Origin: an uncultured Bacteroidia bacterium
GTDB lineage: Bacteria > Bacteroidota > Bacteroidia > J057 > CALDDN01
DNA length: 60,706 nucleotides
Direction of reading: 5' to 3'
Assembly (NCBI GenBank): GCA_937936615.1
Contig: CALDDN010000015.1
Span: 1-60,706, forward strand
The notes below the pieces were generated by a model. That model did no database searches, was not told where the DNA came from, and saw only the letters and a program-made list of their open reading frames with translations. The first letter of the stretch is position 1. Every line of letters starts with the position of its first letter. Positions 52,024-59,900 of the stretch are shown here, piece by piece. Position numbers and translations under genes: made by a program.

Positions 52024-53292
52024 ATGAAGATACTCATTTTGGGCGCGGGTGGGCGCGAACATGCCATCGGCTGGAAGCTCAGCGAATCGGATCACGTGCC
52101 AGAACTGCTTTTTGCCCCCGGCAACGCAGGTACTCAAGCCTTGGGTCAGTCGCTCGACCTCGATCCCACCGATGTTTCGTCCGTAGTGGCCGCGGCTCAG
52201 GCCCATGCCGTCGACCTGATCATCGTAGGACCTGAAGCTCCCTTGGTAGCGGGTGTTGCCGATGCGCTGCGGGCAGCCGGTTTTCAAGTGGTCGGCCCCA
52301 ACCGGGCTGCCGCTCAATTGGAAGGCAGCAAAGCCTTTGCCAAAGCCTTTATGCGGGAATTTGGCATTCCGACGGCCGAGTACCGTCTGCTGCACCGAGA
52401 CCAGGAAAGCGAAGCCCATACCTGGCTGGCCGAGCAGACACACGGCATTGTTCTCAAGGCAGACGGGCTGGCAGCGGGCAAAGGCGTTTTTATCTGCCGA
52501 AATCCCAATCAAGCTTTTGAGGTTCTCGATCAGCTCTGGAAGCACAATAGCCTGGGGGCAGCGGCAGATATCATTGTAGCTGAGGAACTGCTCGTCGGAC
52601 CCGAGCTGTCGATCATCGTGGCAGTCGATGGAATCAATTTTCGCACTCTGCCCCCAGCCAAGGACTACAAACGCGCCTACGATGGCGACCTTGGCCCCAA
52701 CACTGGGGGTATGGGGGCAGTAAGTCCTGTACCCGATTACGACACCCTGGAACTGAGCCTGATCGAAAGCCGGTTTGTCGAACCAACGATCAAGGGCTTG
52801 CAGGCGCGAGGGCTGAACTACCGAGGCTTCATCTACTTAGGTTTGCTGCGCAGCCGCAAAGGCATCCGCCTGCTGGAATACAACGTACGTCTGGGCGACC
52901 CGGAAACTCAGGTACTACTGCCACGCATCGAAACCGATTTCGTGGACTTTTGCGTAGCCATCGCTCAAGGCCGACTGGCAGACATCCGGCTCGAGATGCG
53001 CATCGATGCCGTTGTAGGGGTCGTGCTTACCGCTGCAGGCTACCCGGGGGCCTATCCAACAGGCATGCCGATAACTGGCCTTGATCGGGCGGCTGCCCTC
53101 GACCATACTCTCGTTTTCCATTCGGGTACCCGTCGCGAAGGCGACCAAATTTTAACGGCTGGCGGACGGGTGCTGACAGTCTGCGCAGCTGGAACGCGGA
53201 TCGAGGATGCCCGCCGCAAAGCCTACGAGGCGGCAAGCCTCATCGACTTCGAACACAAAACCTTTCGTACCGACATCGCCGACGGGTTATGA
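52024..53292 (+). CDS. purD: phosphoribosylamine-glycine ligase (GAR synthetase)
   Basis: ATP-grasp enzyme that makes glycinamide ribonucleotide in de novo purine synthesis. The protein starts MKILILGAGGREHAIGWKL, the conserved family N-terminus, which fixes the start at 52024. The ATP-grasp segment KADGLAAGKGVFI lies near residue 140, the TGGMGAVSPVPDY motif near 227, and the metal-binding NVRLGDPETQ near 285. At 422 residues the length is normal. It is followed 49 bp later by the Uma2-like gene. With purA in the same window it shows purine genes dispersed rather than in one operon. Confidence 0.96.
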   Translation: MKILILGAGGREHAIGWKLSESDHVPELLFAPGNAGTQALGQSLDLDPTDVSSVVAAAQAHAVDLIIVGPEAPLVAGVADALRAAGFQVVGPNRAAAQLEGSKAFAKAFMREFGIPTAEYRLLHRDQESEAHTWLAEQTHGIVLKADGLAAGKGVFICRNPNQAFEVLDQLWKHNSLGAAADIIVAEELLVGPELSIIVAVDGINFRTLPPAKDYKRAYDGDLGPNTGGMGAVSPVPDYDTLELSLIESRFVEPTIKGLQARGLNYRGFIYLGLLRSRKGIRLLEYNVRLGDPETQVLLPRIETDFVDFCVAIAQGRLADIRLEMRIDAVVGVVLTAAGYPGAYPTGMPITGLDRAAALDHTLVFHSGTRREGDQILTAGGRVLTVCAAGTRIEDARRKAYEAASLIDFEHKTFRTDIADGL

Positions 53293-53341
53293 TTCCAGCG
53301 CATTCGGCCCCCCACCCGACGCGTGCCGCGGCTGTTCTCGT

Positions 53342-53842
53342 ATGTCTTTGAAAGCGGAAATGAGCTACACCTACAAAGGGCTGGGTATGCCCCGCCCGCC
53401 GAAAAGGCACCAGCAGGTACTATACTACATTGCCCATAACATCAATGCTTTATTAATGGATTCGGGCGTAGAGGCATATCCCGAAATCAGAGCGGATGAA
53501 GGAAACCGCAATTCGCTAAGCCCTGACGTAGGTGTTTACTTCCCCGGCCGATTCGGGCCGGTGTTAATCGTGGAAGTTTCAGAGAACCGAGATTCGGCCT
53601 CAGAATTCAGGAGACTTAAACTGGAAGACTACACCGCGTGGCACCAACGGGGGCGATTCGATTTTGAAGAGCTTTTTCACGTTGACATGTACAGGAATAG
53701 GATTGACCTTCACCTTTTCTCTGTTGCCAACCGGAGCCTGCCGCGTCAAGACCTCATCGGCGTAAGCTACAGTCGCCTGCTCGACTTCGATCTACGCGAA
53801 CTGTGCCTGCATTTCCGCGACTTCCGCGCCAAGTATGGATAA
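53342..53842 (+). CDS. Uma2-like (DUF820) restriction-endonuclease-fold protein
   Basis: A 166-residue protein that resembles Uma2/DUF820, a PD-(D/E)XK nuclease-fold family of unknown role that is abundant in some bacteria. The matching elements are SLSPDVGVYF, which carries the PD of the fold, followed by VLIVEVSENRD as the (D/E)XK-like strand, and RLKLEDYTAWHQ. The C-terminal half is short and less typical. No partner gene is present. The start could be ATG 53342 or ATG 53360; a TGTCTTTG string at 53343-53350 matches seven of eight bases of the -7 box, which would favour 53360. A terminator follows. Confidence 0.65.
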   Translation: MSLKAEMSYTYKGLGMPRPPKRHQQVLYYIAHNINALLMDSGVEAYPEIRADEGNRNSLSPDVGVYFPGRFGPVLIVEVSENRDSASEFRRLKLEDYTAWHQRGRFDFEELFHVDMYRNRIDLHLFSVANRSLPRQDLIGVSYSRLLDFDLRELCLHFRDFRAKYG

Positions 53843-53857
53843 CCCGAAACCAAGCCG

Positions 53858-53885
53858 CCCGCCCACGCAGGCGGGTTCTCTTTTG
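53858..53885 (+). terminator. terminator after the Uma2-like gene
   Basis: CCCGCC and GGCGGG form a 6-bp stem with a 6-nt loop, 15 bp past the stop codon, followed by TTCTCTTTT. Confidence 0.6.
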
Positions 53886-53969
53886 CCATTCTGTCAGACC
53901 GAAGACGTAAAAACGAAAAAAGTTTAGAAACTTACTTACTGTGGTTGCCAGAAAAATTAGTCAAGCAAT

Positions 53970-54388
53970 TTAGGCCAATAAGATAAAGCTATAGGCTTTG
54001 GGGGGTATCTGGCAAGTCTGGTAAACTGATTTAGCTGTTTCTGGTAAGACTGTTAATTTTAAACCGGCAACCACCAAGTCCCATGAATGGTCGATGAGCT
54101 GCTCCACCAACACATCGGACAGACTACCCTCCAAGGTTAAGTAAGGGAGTTCCTGTGCTTTTTATTCATGTGGTAGCCCGGGCTGATGACGGGTTGAAGC
54201 CCTTGCAGTTTGCAAGGCCCACGCGGGGCTGCATTTGAGGCTGACAGTTATGGGGCGGGTATATTTAGGTTGGGAATAGCGAAAATTTTATTTACAACCT
54301 TAAAAACCAAGGTGTTATCATCCCAAGGCATATGCCCGCTCGAAGCAGGTCTGGCAAGGCAGTAGGCCCGCAGCTGATCAAAAGTCAT
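53970..54388 (-). pseudogene. frameshifted MmcQ/YjbR family (DUF419) pseudogene
   Basis: Reading the minus strand from the ATG at 54388 gives a normal MmcQ/YjbR N-terminus (MTFDQLRAYCLARP ... NTLVFKVVNKIFAIPNL). The frame then hits a stop at 54248, but the rest of the family is still readable in pieces. TRPITVSLKCSPAWALQ lies at about 54260-54210 in a second frame. LQPVISPGYHMNKKHRNS follows in the first frame at about 54208-54143, and LTLEGSLSDVLVEQLIDHSW ... DLVVAGL in the second frame again from about 54143. Joined, the pieces give about 115 residues, the usual family length. Three frame changes, plus Trp to Arg in the KKHWN motif, indicate decay. The right-hand end of the old gene is uncertain. 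The alternative, sequencing indels, would need three in 250 bp. Confidence 0.85.
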
Positions 54389-54461
54389 AGATATCCAAAG
54401 ACCGAGTGGAAAGCCTAAGTTAAGGGCCGGACAGGCTAGGCCATTCTGTTGAGCCAACGCT

Positions 54462-54469
54462 TATTTTTG
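54462..54469 (+). promoter_or_regulatory. -7 promoter box TATTTTTG upstream of yebC
   Basis: Exact TAnnTTTG match, 56 bases before the yebC ATG at 54526. The 11-mer TATTTTTGCGC is the same as upstream of the second giant gene. Confidence 0.45.
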
Positions 54470-54525
54470 CGCTTTTGAGTCTGAAAGGGTTTAGCCCCTA
54501 TCCAACCTACCGAAACCCGAACATC

Positions 54526-55233
54526 ATGGGCCGTGCTTTTGAATACCGCCGCGCAGCCAAAGAAAAACGCTGGAGCAAGATGTCCCGCATTTTTCCCAAG
54601 CTGGCCAAAGCCATCACCTTTGCCGCCAAGACCGGTGGCCCCAACCCTGAAGTAAACCCGGCTTTGCGTGTTGCCATCCAGAACGCCAAGGCCGATAACA
54701 TGCCCAAGGAAAACATCGAGGCCGCCATCAAGCGGGCTACCGCCAAAGACCTCAAAGACCTGGAGGAAGTGGTGTACGAGGGTTATGGACCGCACGGAGT
54801 AGCCATAATGGTCGAGTGCACGACCGACAACCCCACCCGTACGGTAGCCAACGTCCGCTCCTACTTCAACAAGGCCGGCGGCTCGCTGGGCAAATCTGGG
54901 TCGGTCGATTACCTGTTTACGCGGCGGGCTGTCTTCCGCTTTCCAGCCGAAGGCCAATCGATCGAAGACCTGGAATTGGAACTGATCGACTTCGGCCTCG
55001 AAGAGCTGTTCCAGGAAGACGAGGAGCTGGTACTGCTGACCCCCTTTGAATCTTTCGGCGAAATGCAAAAAGAACTGGAGCGGCGAGGCATCGCCGTCAG
55101 TAAATCGGAAGTGCAACGTTTTCCCAATACCACTACGGAACTGACCGAAGCCCAGGTAGCAGATGTGGAAAAGCTCATCGACCGGCTCGAAGAAGACGAC
55201 GATGTGCAAGCCGTTTACCATACGATGGCATAG
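54526..55233 (+). CDS. yebC: YebC/PmpR family regulatory protein
   Basis: Member of the YebC/TACO1 family. These proteins were long annotated as transcriptional regulators and have more recently been linked to translation of difficult sequences such as proline runs. The N-terminus MGRAFEYRRAAKEKRW is the conserved start and sets the ATG at 54526; the frame continues upstream, but those residues are not family-like. Further conserved blocks are GGPNPEVNPALRVAIQNAKADNMPK, here recognised in part, with RATAKD, YEGYGPHGVA, and the C-terminal LIDRLEEDDDVQAVYH. At 235 residues the length is normal. It is divergent from the MmcQ pseudogene and convergent with the BatA gene. Confidence 0.93.
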   Translation: MGRAFEYRRAAKEKRWSKMSRIFPKLAKAITFAAKTGGPNPEVNPALRVAIQNAKADNMPKENIEAAIKRATAKDLKDLEEVVYEGYGPHGVAIMVECTTDNPTRTVANVRSYFNKAGGSLGKSGSVDYLFTRRAVFRFPAEGQSIEDLELELIDFGLEELFQEDEELVLLTPFESFGEMQKELERRGIAVSKSEVQRFPNTTTELTEAQVADVEKLIDRLEEDDDVQAVYHTMA

Positions 55234-55419
55234 GCAGTTTCGATTCAACCGCGATCGGGTCAATTCGAAGGTTGAAAAAGGATTCATTCGACCTGATTCG
55301 AAGCCCGGCTGTTGAAAGCTTGCGAGTTAATTGGGTGTAGGAAATGGCCTCCCTTATAGAATAAAAATAAATACAGGAAGACCGCCGAATTTTAATATTT
55401 TCATAAATGCAGGCTGAAA

Positions 55420-55435
55420 CTGATCAAAAGATCAG
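55420..55435 (-). terminator. tetraloop hairpin at the end of the Bat operon
   Basis: CTGATC and GATCAG enclose a 4-nt loop, overlapping the BatA stop codon. A larger alternative, AGGCTGA/TCAGCCT at 55411-55438, can also form. The U-tract downstream is poor, so the terminator call is tentative. Confidence 0.4.
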
Positions 55436-56415
55436 CCTTCCAGGAAATTAAACCAGCGCAAGCGGGCCAACCCGAAAGCAAACAGCCAGCACATCAAAGC
55501 CCCTACCAAAAACCCATGGTAGCGATCGTACATTCGGTTGAATAGAATCTGCTCCGAGCGTCGCCCTTGGCGGCCTTTGAGTTCGTGTACCAGCTGCTCG
55601 AGGGTTTCTTCGCGGGCAGCATCGAAGTAGACCCCACCCGTGATCTGGGCGATTTGCTGCAGCGTGGACGCGTCAAAATCGGTTGTATCGCCCACAGCAT
55701 AGAGGTTTTTTATAGGCAGCTTGACAACCGAACCGGTGCCAACGGTAAGAACGGGAATCTGGCGACGAGCAGCCAGATAGGCGGCATTGATCGGGTCGAA
55801 AGCTCCGACGTTGTGTACGCCGTCGCTGAACAGGATCATGATCGGGCTGCGGGTGCCCGACTCTTCCAGCCGGTTGATGCCGGCAGCCAGCGCATTGCCT
55901 ATGGCAGTACCCTCTTTGGGCAGAATCTCAGTAGTCAACTCAGCGAACTGAGTCTGCAGGTAAGCGTGATCACTCGTTATGGGGATGTAAGAAAAAGCTT
56001 CCTGCGCAAAGAGCACCATGCCGAAGGCATCGTCCGGTCGGGCGCGTACCAGATCGGAAAGCAGCCGGCGGGCTACCGACAGGCGATTGGGAGTCAGGTC
56101 GTTAGTTTCCATGCTGGCCGAGACGTCGACAAGGAGCAGCACATCGAGTCCCACACGTTCGCGCGGCAGGTTGCCCTCAATGGAGCGGGGCCGCATCAGG
56201 GCCAACACCAGCAGTACCAGACCGGCTACCTGAAGCCCGGGAGCCAGCCAGTGCAGAAGCCGCCAGATTCGGGGCAGTTTCACCAGCTCGGTAGGCGTGT
56301 AGCTGAGCCGAAGTACCAGCCGCTGCCGCCGGTAACCCCAGCCGTACCACACCAGCCAGAGCAGGGGTAAAATCAGCAGCCAGAGCCGTTCGGGATGTTC
56401 GAAATACAGGTTCAT
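55432..56415 (-). CDS. batA: BatA-like von Willebrand factor A domain membrane protein
   Basis: Inner-membrane protein with two N-terminal transmembrane segments (about residues 11-28 and 58-76), a VWA domain (about 88-290) and a C-terminal membrane helix. The MIDAS metal site DVSAS is at residues 97-101, with the second motif KEGTAIGNAL and the third SDGVHNVG. Bat proteins work with a MoxR ATPase and DUF58 protein and have been linked to stress tolerance and envelope functions in Bacteroidota. The gene overlaps the BatD-like gene by 4 bp (ATGA). It is the last gene of a GT2-DUF58-BatD-BatA set, and batB does not follow it. Confidence 0.9.
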   Translation of the reverse strand: MNLYFEHPERLWLLILPLLWLVWYGWGYRRQRLVLRLSYTPTELVKLPRIWRLLHWLAPGLQVAGLVLLVLALMRPRSIEGNLPRERVGLDVLLLVDVSASMETNDLTPNRLSVARRLLSDLVRARPDDAFGMVLFAQEAFSYIPITSDHAYLQTQFAELTTEILPKEGTAIGNALAAGINRLEESGTRSPIMILFSDGVHNVGAFDPINAAYLAARRQIPVLTVGTGSVVKLPIKNLYAVGDTTDFDASTLQQIAQITGGVYFDAAREETLEQLVHELKGRQGRRSEQILFNRMYDRYHGFLVGALMCWLFAFGLARLRWFNFLEG

Positions 56416-57341
56416 GAAATGGCCTGGCGGCGGCGGCGCAGCTCGCCCTGCAGATAGGTGTCGACGTAATTCCAGAGCCGGAGCAGCTCGCCCTCATCAG
56501 CCTTGGCCCGACCATAGAAGATACGGTCTTCTTTCTGGCAAAGCTCCGTCAGAAGGTTGATGGCGTCGTCGGACAAGGTGCTGTGGTGGCGCAGAGCTTG
56601 AGGCAGCTCATCGCTGGTGCAGCTTTTCCAGCGGAGACCCGATACTGGCCAGGCATGTTGCAGGTCTTCTTTCCAGACGCGGTTGAGCTGCTGAATGAAG
56701 GCCGCACTGTTGGCAGACAGCTCGCGCACGGCCAGCAGCTCGTTTCGCAGACGTCGTCCATAACGCGCCAGACGGTGGCGCAGCCACCAACGACGCAAGG
56801 GCCGGCGAAGCAGCAGTCCGCCCGCAATGATTGCTGCACCGGTTCCTGCAACCCACCACCAGACGCGGGTCAAGTCGACCGGTTCGGGAATGGGGATTCG
56901 CTCAGGGTTGAAGCCAAACACCTGCTGGTCGGGGTCGCCTGTAATGCGGGGCTGAAAAACAATCGGGGTTGTGCTCAGAGTCAGCGTACGGGCCGAATCG
57001 GTTCCGTTATGATAGAACAGGACCAGACGCAGCGACTGGCGTTCCTCGATCTGGAAGCTTCGCACGCGAAAATGGGTACTGCGCCGCAGCGTATTACCCA
57101 ATATCGTACTGTCGCGTCGACTGACCCCCAGGTACTCGAAAGGTGCAAACGCCAGTACGGTGTCGGTCAGAAAGAAGCGATAGCGGGCAGGTGCGTCAAT
57201 CGTCAGTTCGACTTCGACCGTCTGGCCCAGGTCGAGGCTGGGCTGCAGCCAGCGGAGCGTGGCCTGCTGCGCGGCCACCGGTCGAGCCAACAGTCCCTCA
57301 ACGAACCAGAAGGCGATCACCCAAATTGGAAAGCTGCGCAT
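56412..57341 (-). CDS. BatD-like / DUF4381-type Bat operon membrane protein
   Basis: A 309-residue membrane protein. A signal peptide (MRSFPIWVIAFWFVEGLLA, ending VAA) precedes a beta-rich periplasmic domain (about residues 28-150), one membrane helix near 162-180 (TRVWWWVAGTGAAIIAGGLL) and a basic cytoplasmic tail of about 125 residues. This is the usual architecture of the protein encoded between DUF58 and batA in Bacteroidota. It is much shorter than true BatD (about 550-600 residues). The ATG at 57341 lies inside the DUF58 gene (44-bp overlap) but gives a good signal peptide. It overlaps batA by 4 bp at its end. The exact function is not known. Confidence 0.75.
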   Translation of the reverse strand: MRSFPIWVIAFWFVEGLLARPVAAQQATLRWLQPSLDLGQTVEVELTIDAPARYRFFLTDTVLAFAPFEYLGVSRRDSTILGNTLRRSTHFRVRSFQIEERQSLRLVLFYHNGTDSARTLTLSTTPIVFQPRITGDPDQQVFGFNPERIPIPEPVDLTRVWWWVAGTGAAIIAGGLLLRRPLRRWWLRHRLARYGRRLRNELLAVRELSANSAAFIQQLNRVWKEDLQHAWPVSGLRWKSCTSDELPQALRHHSTLSDDAINLLTELCQKEDRIFYGRAKADEGELLRLWNYVDTYLQGELRRRRQAIS

Positions 57342-58224
57342 GTTTGTGCGAAGTAAAAAACTTTTCGACAAGCGGAAGCCACTCGCGGGTGATGTCAAGG
57401 TTCAGGTAACCGGTCTGGAACTGGGTGGCCATTTGCGCCAGCTGGCTGTCGATCCGGTGAAACCGCTCCTCGGCCAATGAAGCCTGCGAACCAGCCGACC
57501 GGCACAGCCAATCGAGGTGCCGATGTTCCAGCCCTTGGATGGGGATCAATCCCTCGAATTCGTGCAGACTTTCGGCCGGATGAAAGAGCCGGACAAGCAC
57601 CACATCGTGACGGTAGGCTACAGCCCTCAGGGATTCTTCGTAGGAAAGATCGAGAAAATCGGAGAGTACGAAGAGCAGAGTCCTACGCTTGAGGGAACGG
57701 CGTACCGTCTCGAAGGCCTGACTCAATCGGGTCTGGCGGCTGAGGGGCTGCAGTTCGACGAGCTGACTCAAGGAACGCATCACGTGGTTGCGACCCTTGC
57801 TCAAGGGGAAAAATGCCTCGGTCCGGTCGCTGAAAGCCAGACCGCCAAAGCGGTCGTTGTTGCGCAGAGTGCTGAAAGCCAGCAGGGCAAAAAACTCCAG
57901 ACTGACCTGCCACTTGGTCTGGGATTGCGCACCAAATTCCGAAGAACCACTGGTGTCAATCATGACAAAAAGACTCAGCTCTCGCTCCTCGCGAAATAGC
58001 TTCACATAGAGTTGGTTCATCCGAGCCGAAACGTTCCAGTCGACAGCCCTGACGTCATCGCCATACTGGTAAGCCCGTACCTCGTCAAATTCCAGGCCCG
58101 TACCTTTGAAAGCCGAGCGGTACTCGCCCCGAAACTGGGAGTTCATCAGCCGCTGAATGTTAAGCTGCAGCCGGCGGGTACGGGCCAGAATCTCCTTGAG
58201 GCGTTCTGCAGAAGAAGTGCTCAT
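57298..58224 (-). CDS. DUF58 domain-containing protein
   Basis: Soluble protein of 308 residues with the DUF58 core. The diagnostic segment YQYGDDVRAVDWNVSARM lies near residues 58-75, followed by the VWA-like MIDTSGS with a Ser-rich metal motif. The C-terminus has a VLSDFLDL strand typical of VWA folds. DUF58 proteins are normally encoded right after a MoxR ATPase and are thought to act with it as a chaperone or metal-insertion complex. Here the upstream gene is instead a glycosyltransferase, overlapping by 4 bp, and no moxR is in the window. The ATG at 58224 gives the family-like start; the longer upstream frame runs inside the glycosyltransferase gene. Confidence 0.9.
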   Translation of the reverse strand: MSTSSAERLKEILARTRRLQLNIQRLMNSQFRGEYRSAFKGTGLEFDEVRAYQYGDDVRAVDWNVSARMNQLYVKLFREERELSLFVMIDTSGSSEFGAQSQTKWQVSLEFFALLAFSTLRNNDRFGGLAFSDRTEAFFPLSKGRNHVMRSLSQLVELQPLSRQTRLSQAFETVRRSLKRRTLLFVLSDFLDLSYEESLRAVAYRHDVVLVRLFHPAESLHEFEGLIPIQGLEHRHLDWLCRSAGSQASLAEERFHRIDSQLAQMATQFQTGYLNLDITREWLPLVEKFFTSHKHAQLSNLGDRLLVR

Positions 58225-59171
58225 GAGTGAGAGTTCGGTTCGAGCGGTTTCTGAGGGTAATAATACACCAAAGCCGTCAGCACGCAGCGATAGAACAGCC
58301 AGCGAACCCGACGGGGCAAGACGCGCAGCCATACGGGCGAGCGATCGATCAGATTTACATAATCCGAAGTAGTGAAAAATAAAAATATTATTTTCTTGAA
58401 ATAAAAATAAATAGATTTCTGGCGGCTCAGTTGATGAGTAGGAGTAAGCCACTCGTTACGTAGACGAAGCACCAGCCGCCGAAAGTTCAAGGGGTCGTGG
58501 TGCCAGGCAACAGCCTGAGGATCGTACCACAGCGGTACCCCCAGTTTCCGCAGCTGAAACGCCAGCAGACGGTCTTCACCCCAGCTATCCTGTTGTTCGA
58601 ATCCACCCAACGAGTCAAAAAGTGAACGGGGAATGGAAAAATGGCCAGCGGTCAGGTAAACAACATCTGGCGGAAAGGGGGCGCGAACCTTCGGGAAACG
58701 GTGTGTCCAGCCCAGTTCCAGGTGGCGACGAAAACGCTGCACGTCAGTTTCCGGCGTATTTCCCCTGATCGGAACCTGCCCCACAAGCACGGCCCCAGCA
58801 TGCGATGCATGAAAATCGAGGTGTCGGGCTAGGCAATCGGGTTCCAGTTCCATGTCGTCGTCGAGAAAGAGAAGCAGTCCGGCCCGAGCTTCGACCACGC
58901 CTCGGTTGCGGGCAGCGGATCGACCGGCATTCGGCTGCCAGATACTGACCAACGGGAACGACCAGTCGGCTGCAACCAGTGCCTCCCAGCTGCCGTCTTC
59001 AGAGCCATCAAGCACGCAGATAACCTCGAAGCCAGTTTGCTGCTGGCATTCCAGCGAGGTCAGCAACCGCAGCAAAGCAGCCCGCCGGTTGAATGAAGGT
59101 ATCACAACGCTCAGGTCGGGCTCGACCGAGCGGATGCCCGGGCTGAGGCTGATGCGCTCGGCAGGATTCAT
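58221..59171 (-). CDS. glycosyltransferase family 2 protein
   Basis: GT-A fold sugar transferase of family 2, expected to use a nucleotide-sugar to build a surface polysaccharide or glycolipid. The nucleotide-binding start LSVVIPSFNRRAALLRLL lies near residue 20, VLDGSEDGS near 53 and the metal-binding DDDMELE near 108. The acceptor region GFEQQDSWGEDRLLAFQLRKLG near 205 contains the usual ED pair. The C-terminal 80 residues contain an aromatic hydrophobic segment (FYFKKIIFLFFTTSDY) that may associate with the membrane. The ATG at 59171 gives the normal start. It overlaps DUF58 by 4 bp, so it appears to be the first gene of the Bat operon here. The donor and acceptor are unknown. Confidence 0.88.
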   Translation of the reverse strand: MNPAERISLSPGIRSVEPDLSVVIPSFNRRAALLRLLTSLECQQQTGFEVICVLDGSEDGSWEALVAADWSFPLVSIWQPNAGRSAARNRGVVEARAGLLLFLDDDMELEPDCLARHLDFHASHAGAVLVGQVPIRGNTPETDVQRFRRHLELGWTHRFPKVRAPFPPDVVYLTAGHFSIPRSLFDSLGGFEQQDSWGEDRLLAFQLRKLGVPLWYDPQAVAWHHDPLNFRRLVLRLRNEWLTPTHQLSRQKSIYFYFKKIIFLFFTTSDYVNLIDRSPVWLRVLPRRVRWLFYRCVLTALVYYYPQKPLEPNSHS

Positions 59172-59288
59172 TATCGTTCGTGAAGGCTGAGCCGATTCAC
59201 CGGTTGGTTTCAGTACAATACAAAAAAATCGGTGTCTGCTCAAGGAATAGTACTTTAGAGGCGTATAGCAAGCCTGTCTGTTCAGAGT

Positions 59289-59741
59289 ATGAAATTACTG
59301 GTTCGCCTAGCAACGGCCGCCGATATCATTTGCATTGCCCGCCACAACCAGTCAATGGCCTGGGAAACCGAATCCATCGATCTGGAGTACGATCAGGCCC
59401 TGGAGGGAGTGCGCACGGTCATCCACGACCCGGCCTTGGGGTTCTATCTGGTGGCCGAACTGGGCCAAAAAGTGGTGGGCAGCCTGTTTGTTACGTATGA
59501 ATGGAGCGACTGGCGCAACGGCATGCGCTGGTGGCTGCAAAGCGTCTACGTGCAGCCCGCTTTCCGCAAACAGGGCGTATTCACCGGCATGCTGGAACAC
59601 GTAAAAGAACTGGGCCAGCGTCAGCATATTTTAGGACTGATGCTCTATGTCGTTGAGACGAATGCCGTAGCTCTTCAAACCTATAATCAACTCCAGTTTG
59701 TCCGCAGGCCCTACAGCATCCTGAGCCTGGGTGTGGACTGA
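59289..59741 (+). CDS. GNAT family N-acetyltransferase
   Basis: Small acetyl-CoA-dependent N-acetyltransferase of 150 residues. The acetyl-CoA loop is seen in WWLQSVYVQPAFRKQGVFTG near residues 75-94, in the usual place before the long helix. The last strand and helix (VVETNAVALQTYNQLQF) are also typical. The substrate cannot be inferred. It is divergent from the glycosyltransferase, with 117 bp between starts. A TACTTTAG string at 59251-59258 matches seven of eight bases of the -7 box. Confidence 0.88.
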   Translation: MKLLVRLATAADIICIARHNQSMAWETESIDLEYDQALEGVRTVIHDPALGFYLVAELGQKVVGSLFVTYEWSDWRNGMRWWLQSVYVQPAFRKQGVFTGMLEHVKELGQRQHILGLMLYVVETNAVALQTYNQLQFVRRPYSILSLGVD

Positions 59742-59900
59742 CTTTTTCCCAAGCATGGCAAAGCCTTGACATAGGGCTACTGGTTTTTTGCCTGAAAAAA
59801 AGTTCCTTTTCCCCCTTTGTAAAAGCTGGTTTTCTTGAGATTTGGCTATACTTGCATATACCTGTCTGCTCCAACCTCTTCCCTAATCCATTGAGTCACG

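Noticed and set aside
53886-54470. Possible IS or MITE remnant, because TCTGGYAAG strings recur and no intact gene is present
   Set aside because: The minus strand reads through as a broken MmcQ/YjbR gene. I found no terminal inverted repeats or target duplication, so mobile DNA is not needed to explain it.
55244-55276. TTCAACC...GGTTGAA inverted repeat as a yebC terminator
   Set aside because: The loop is 19 bases and an A-run rather than a T-run follows on the plus strand, so it is too weak to call.
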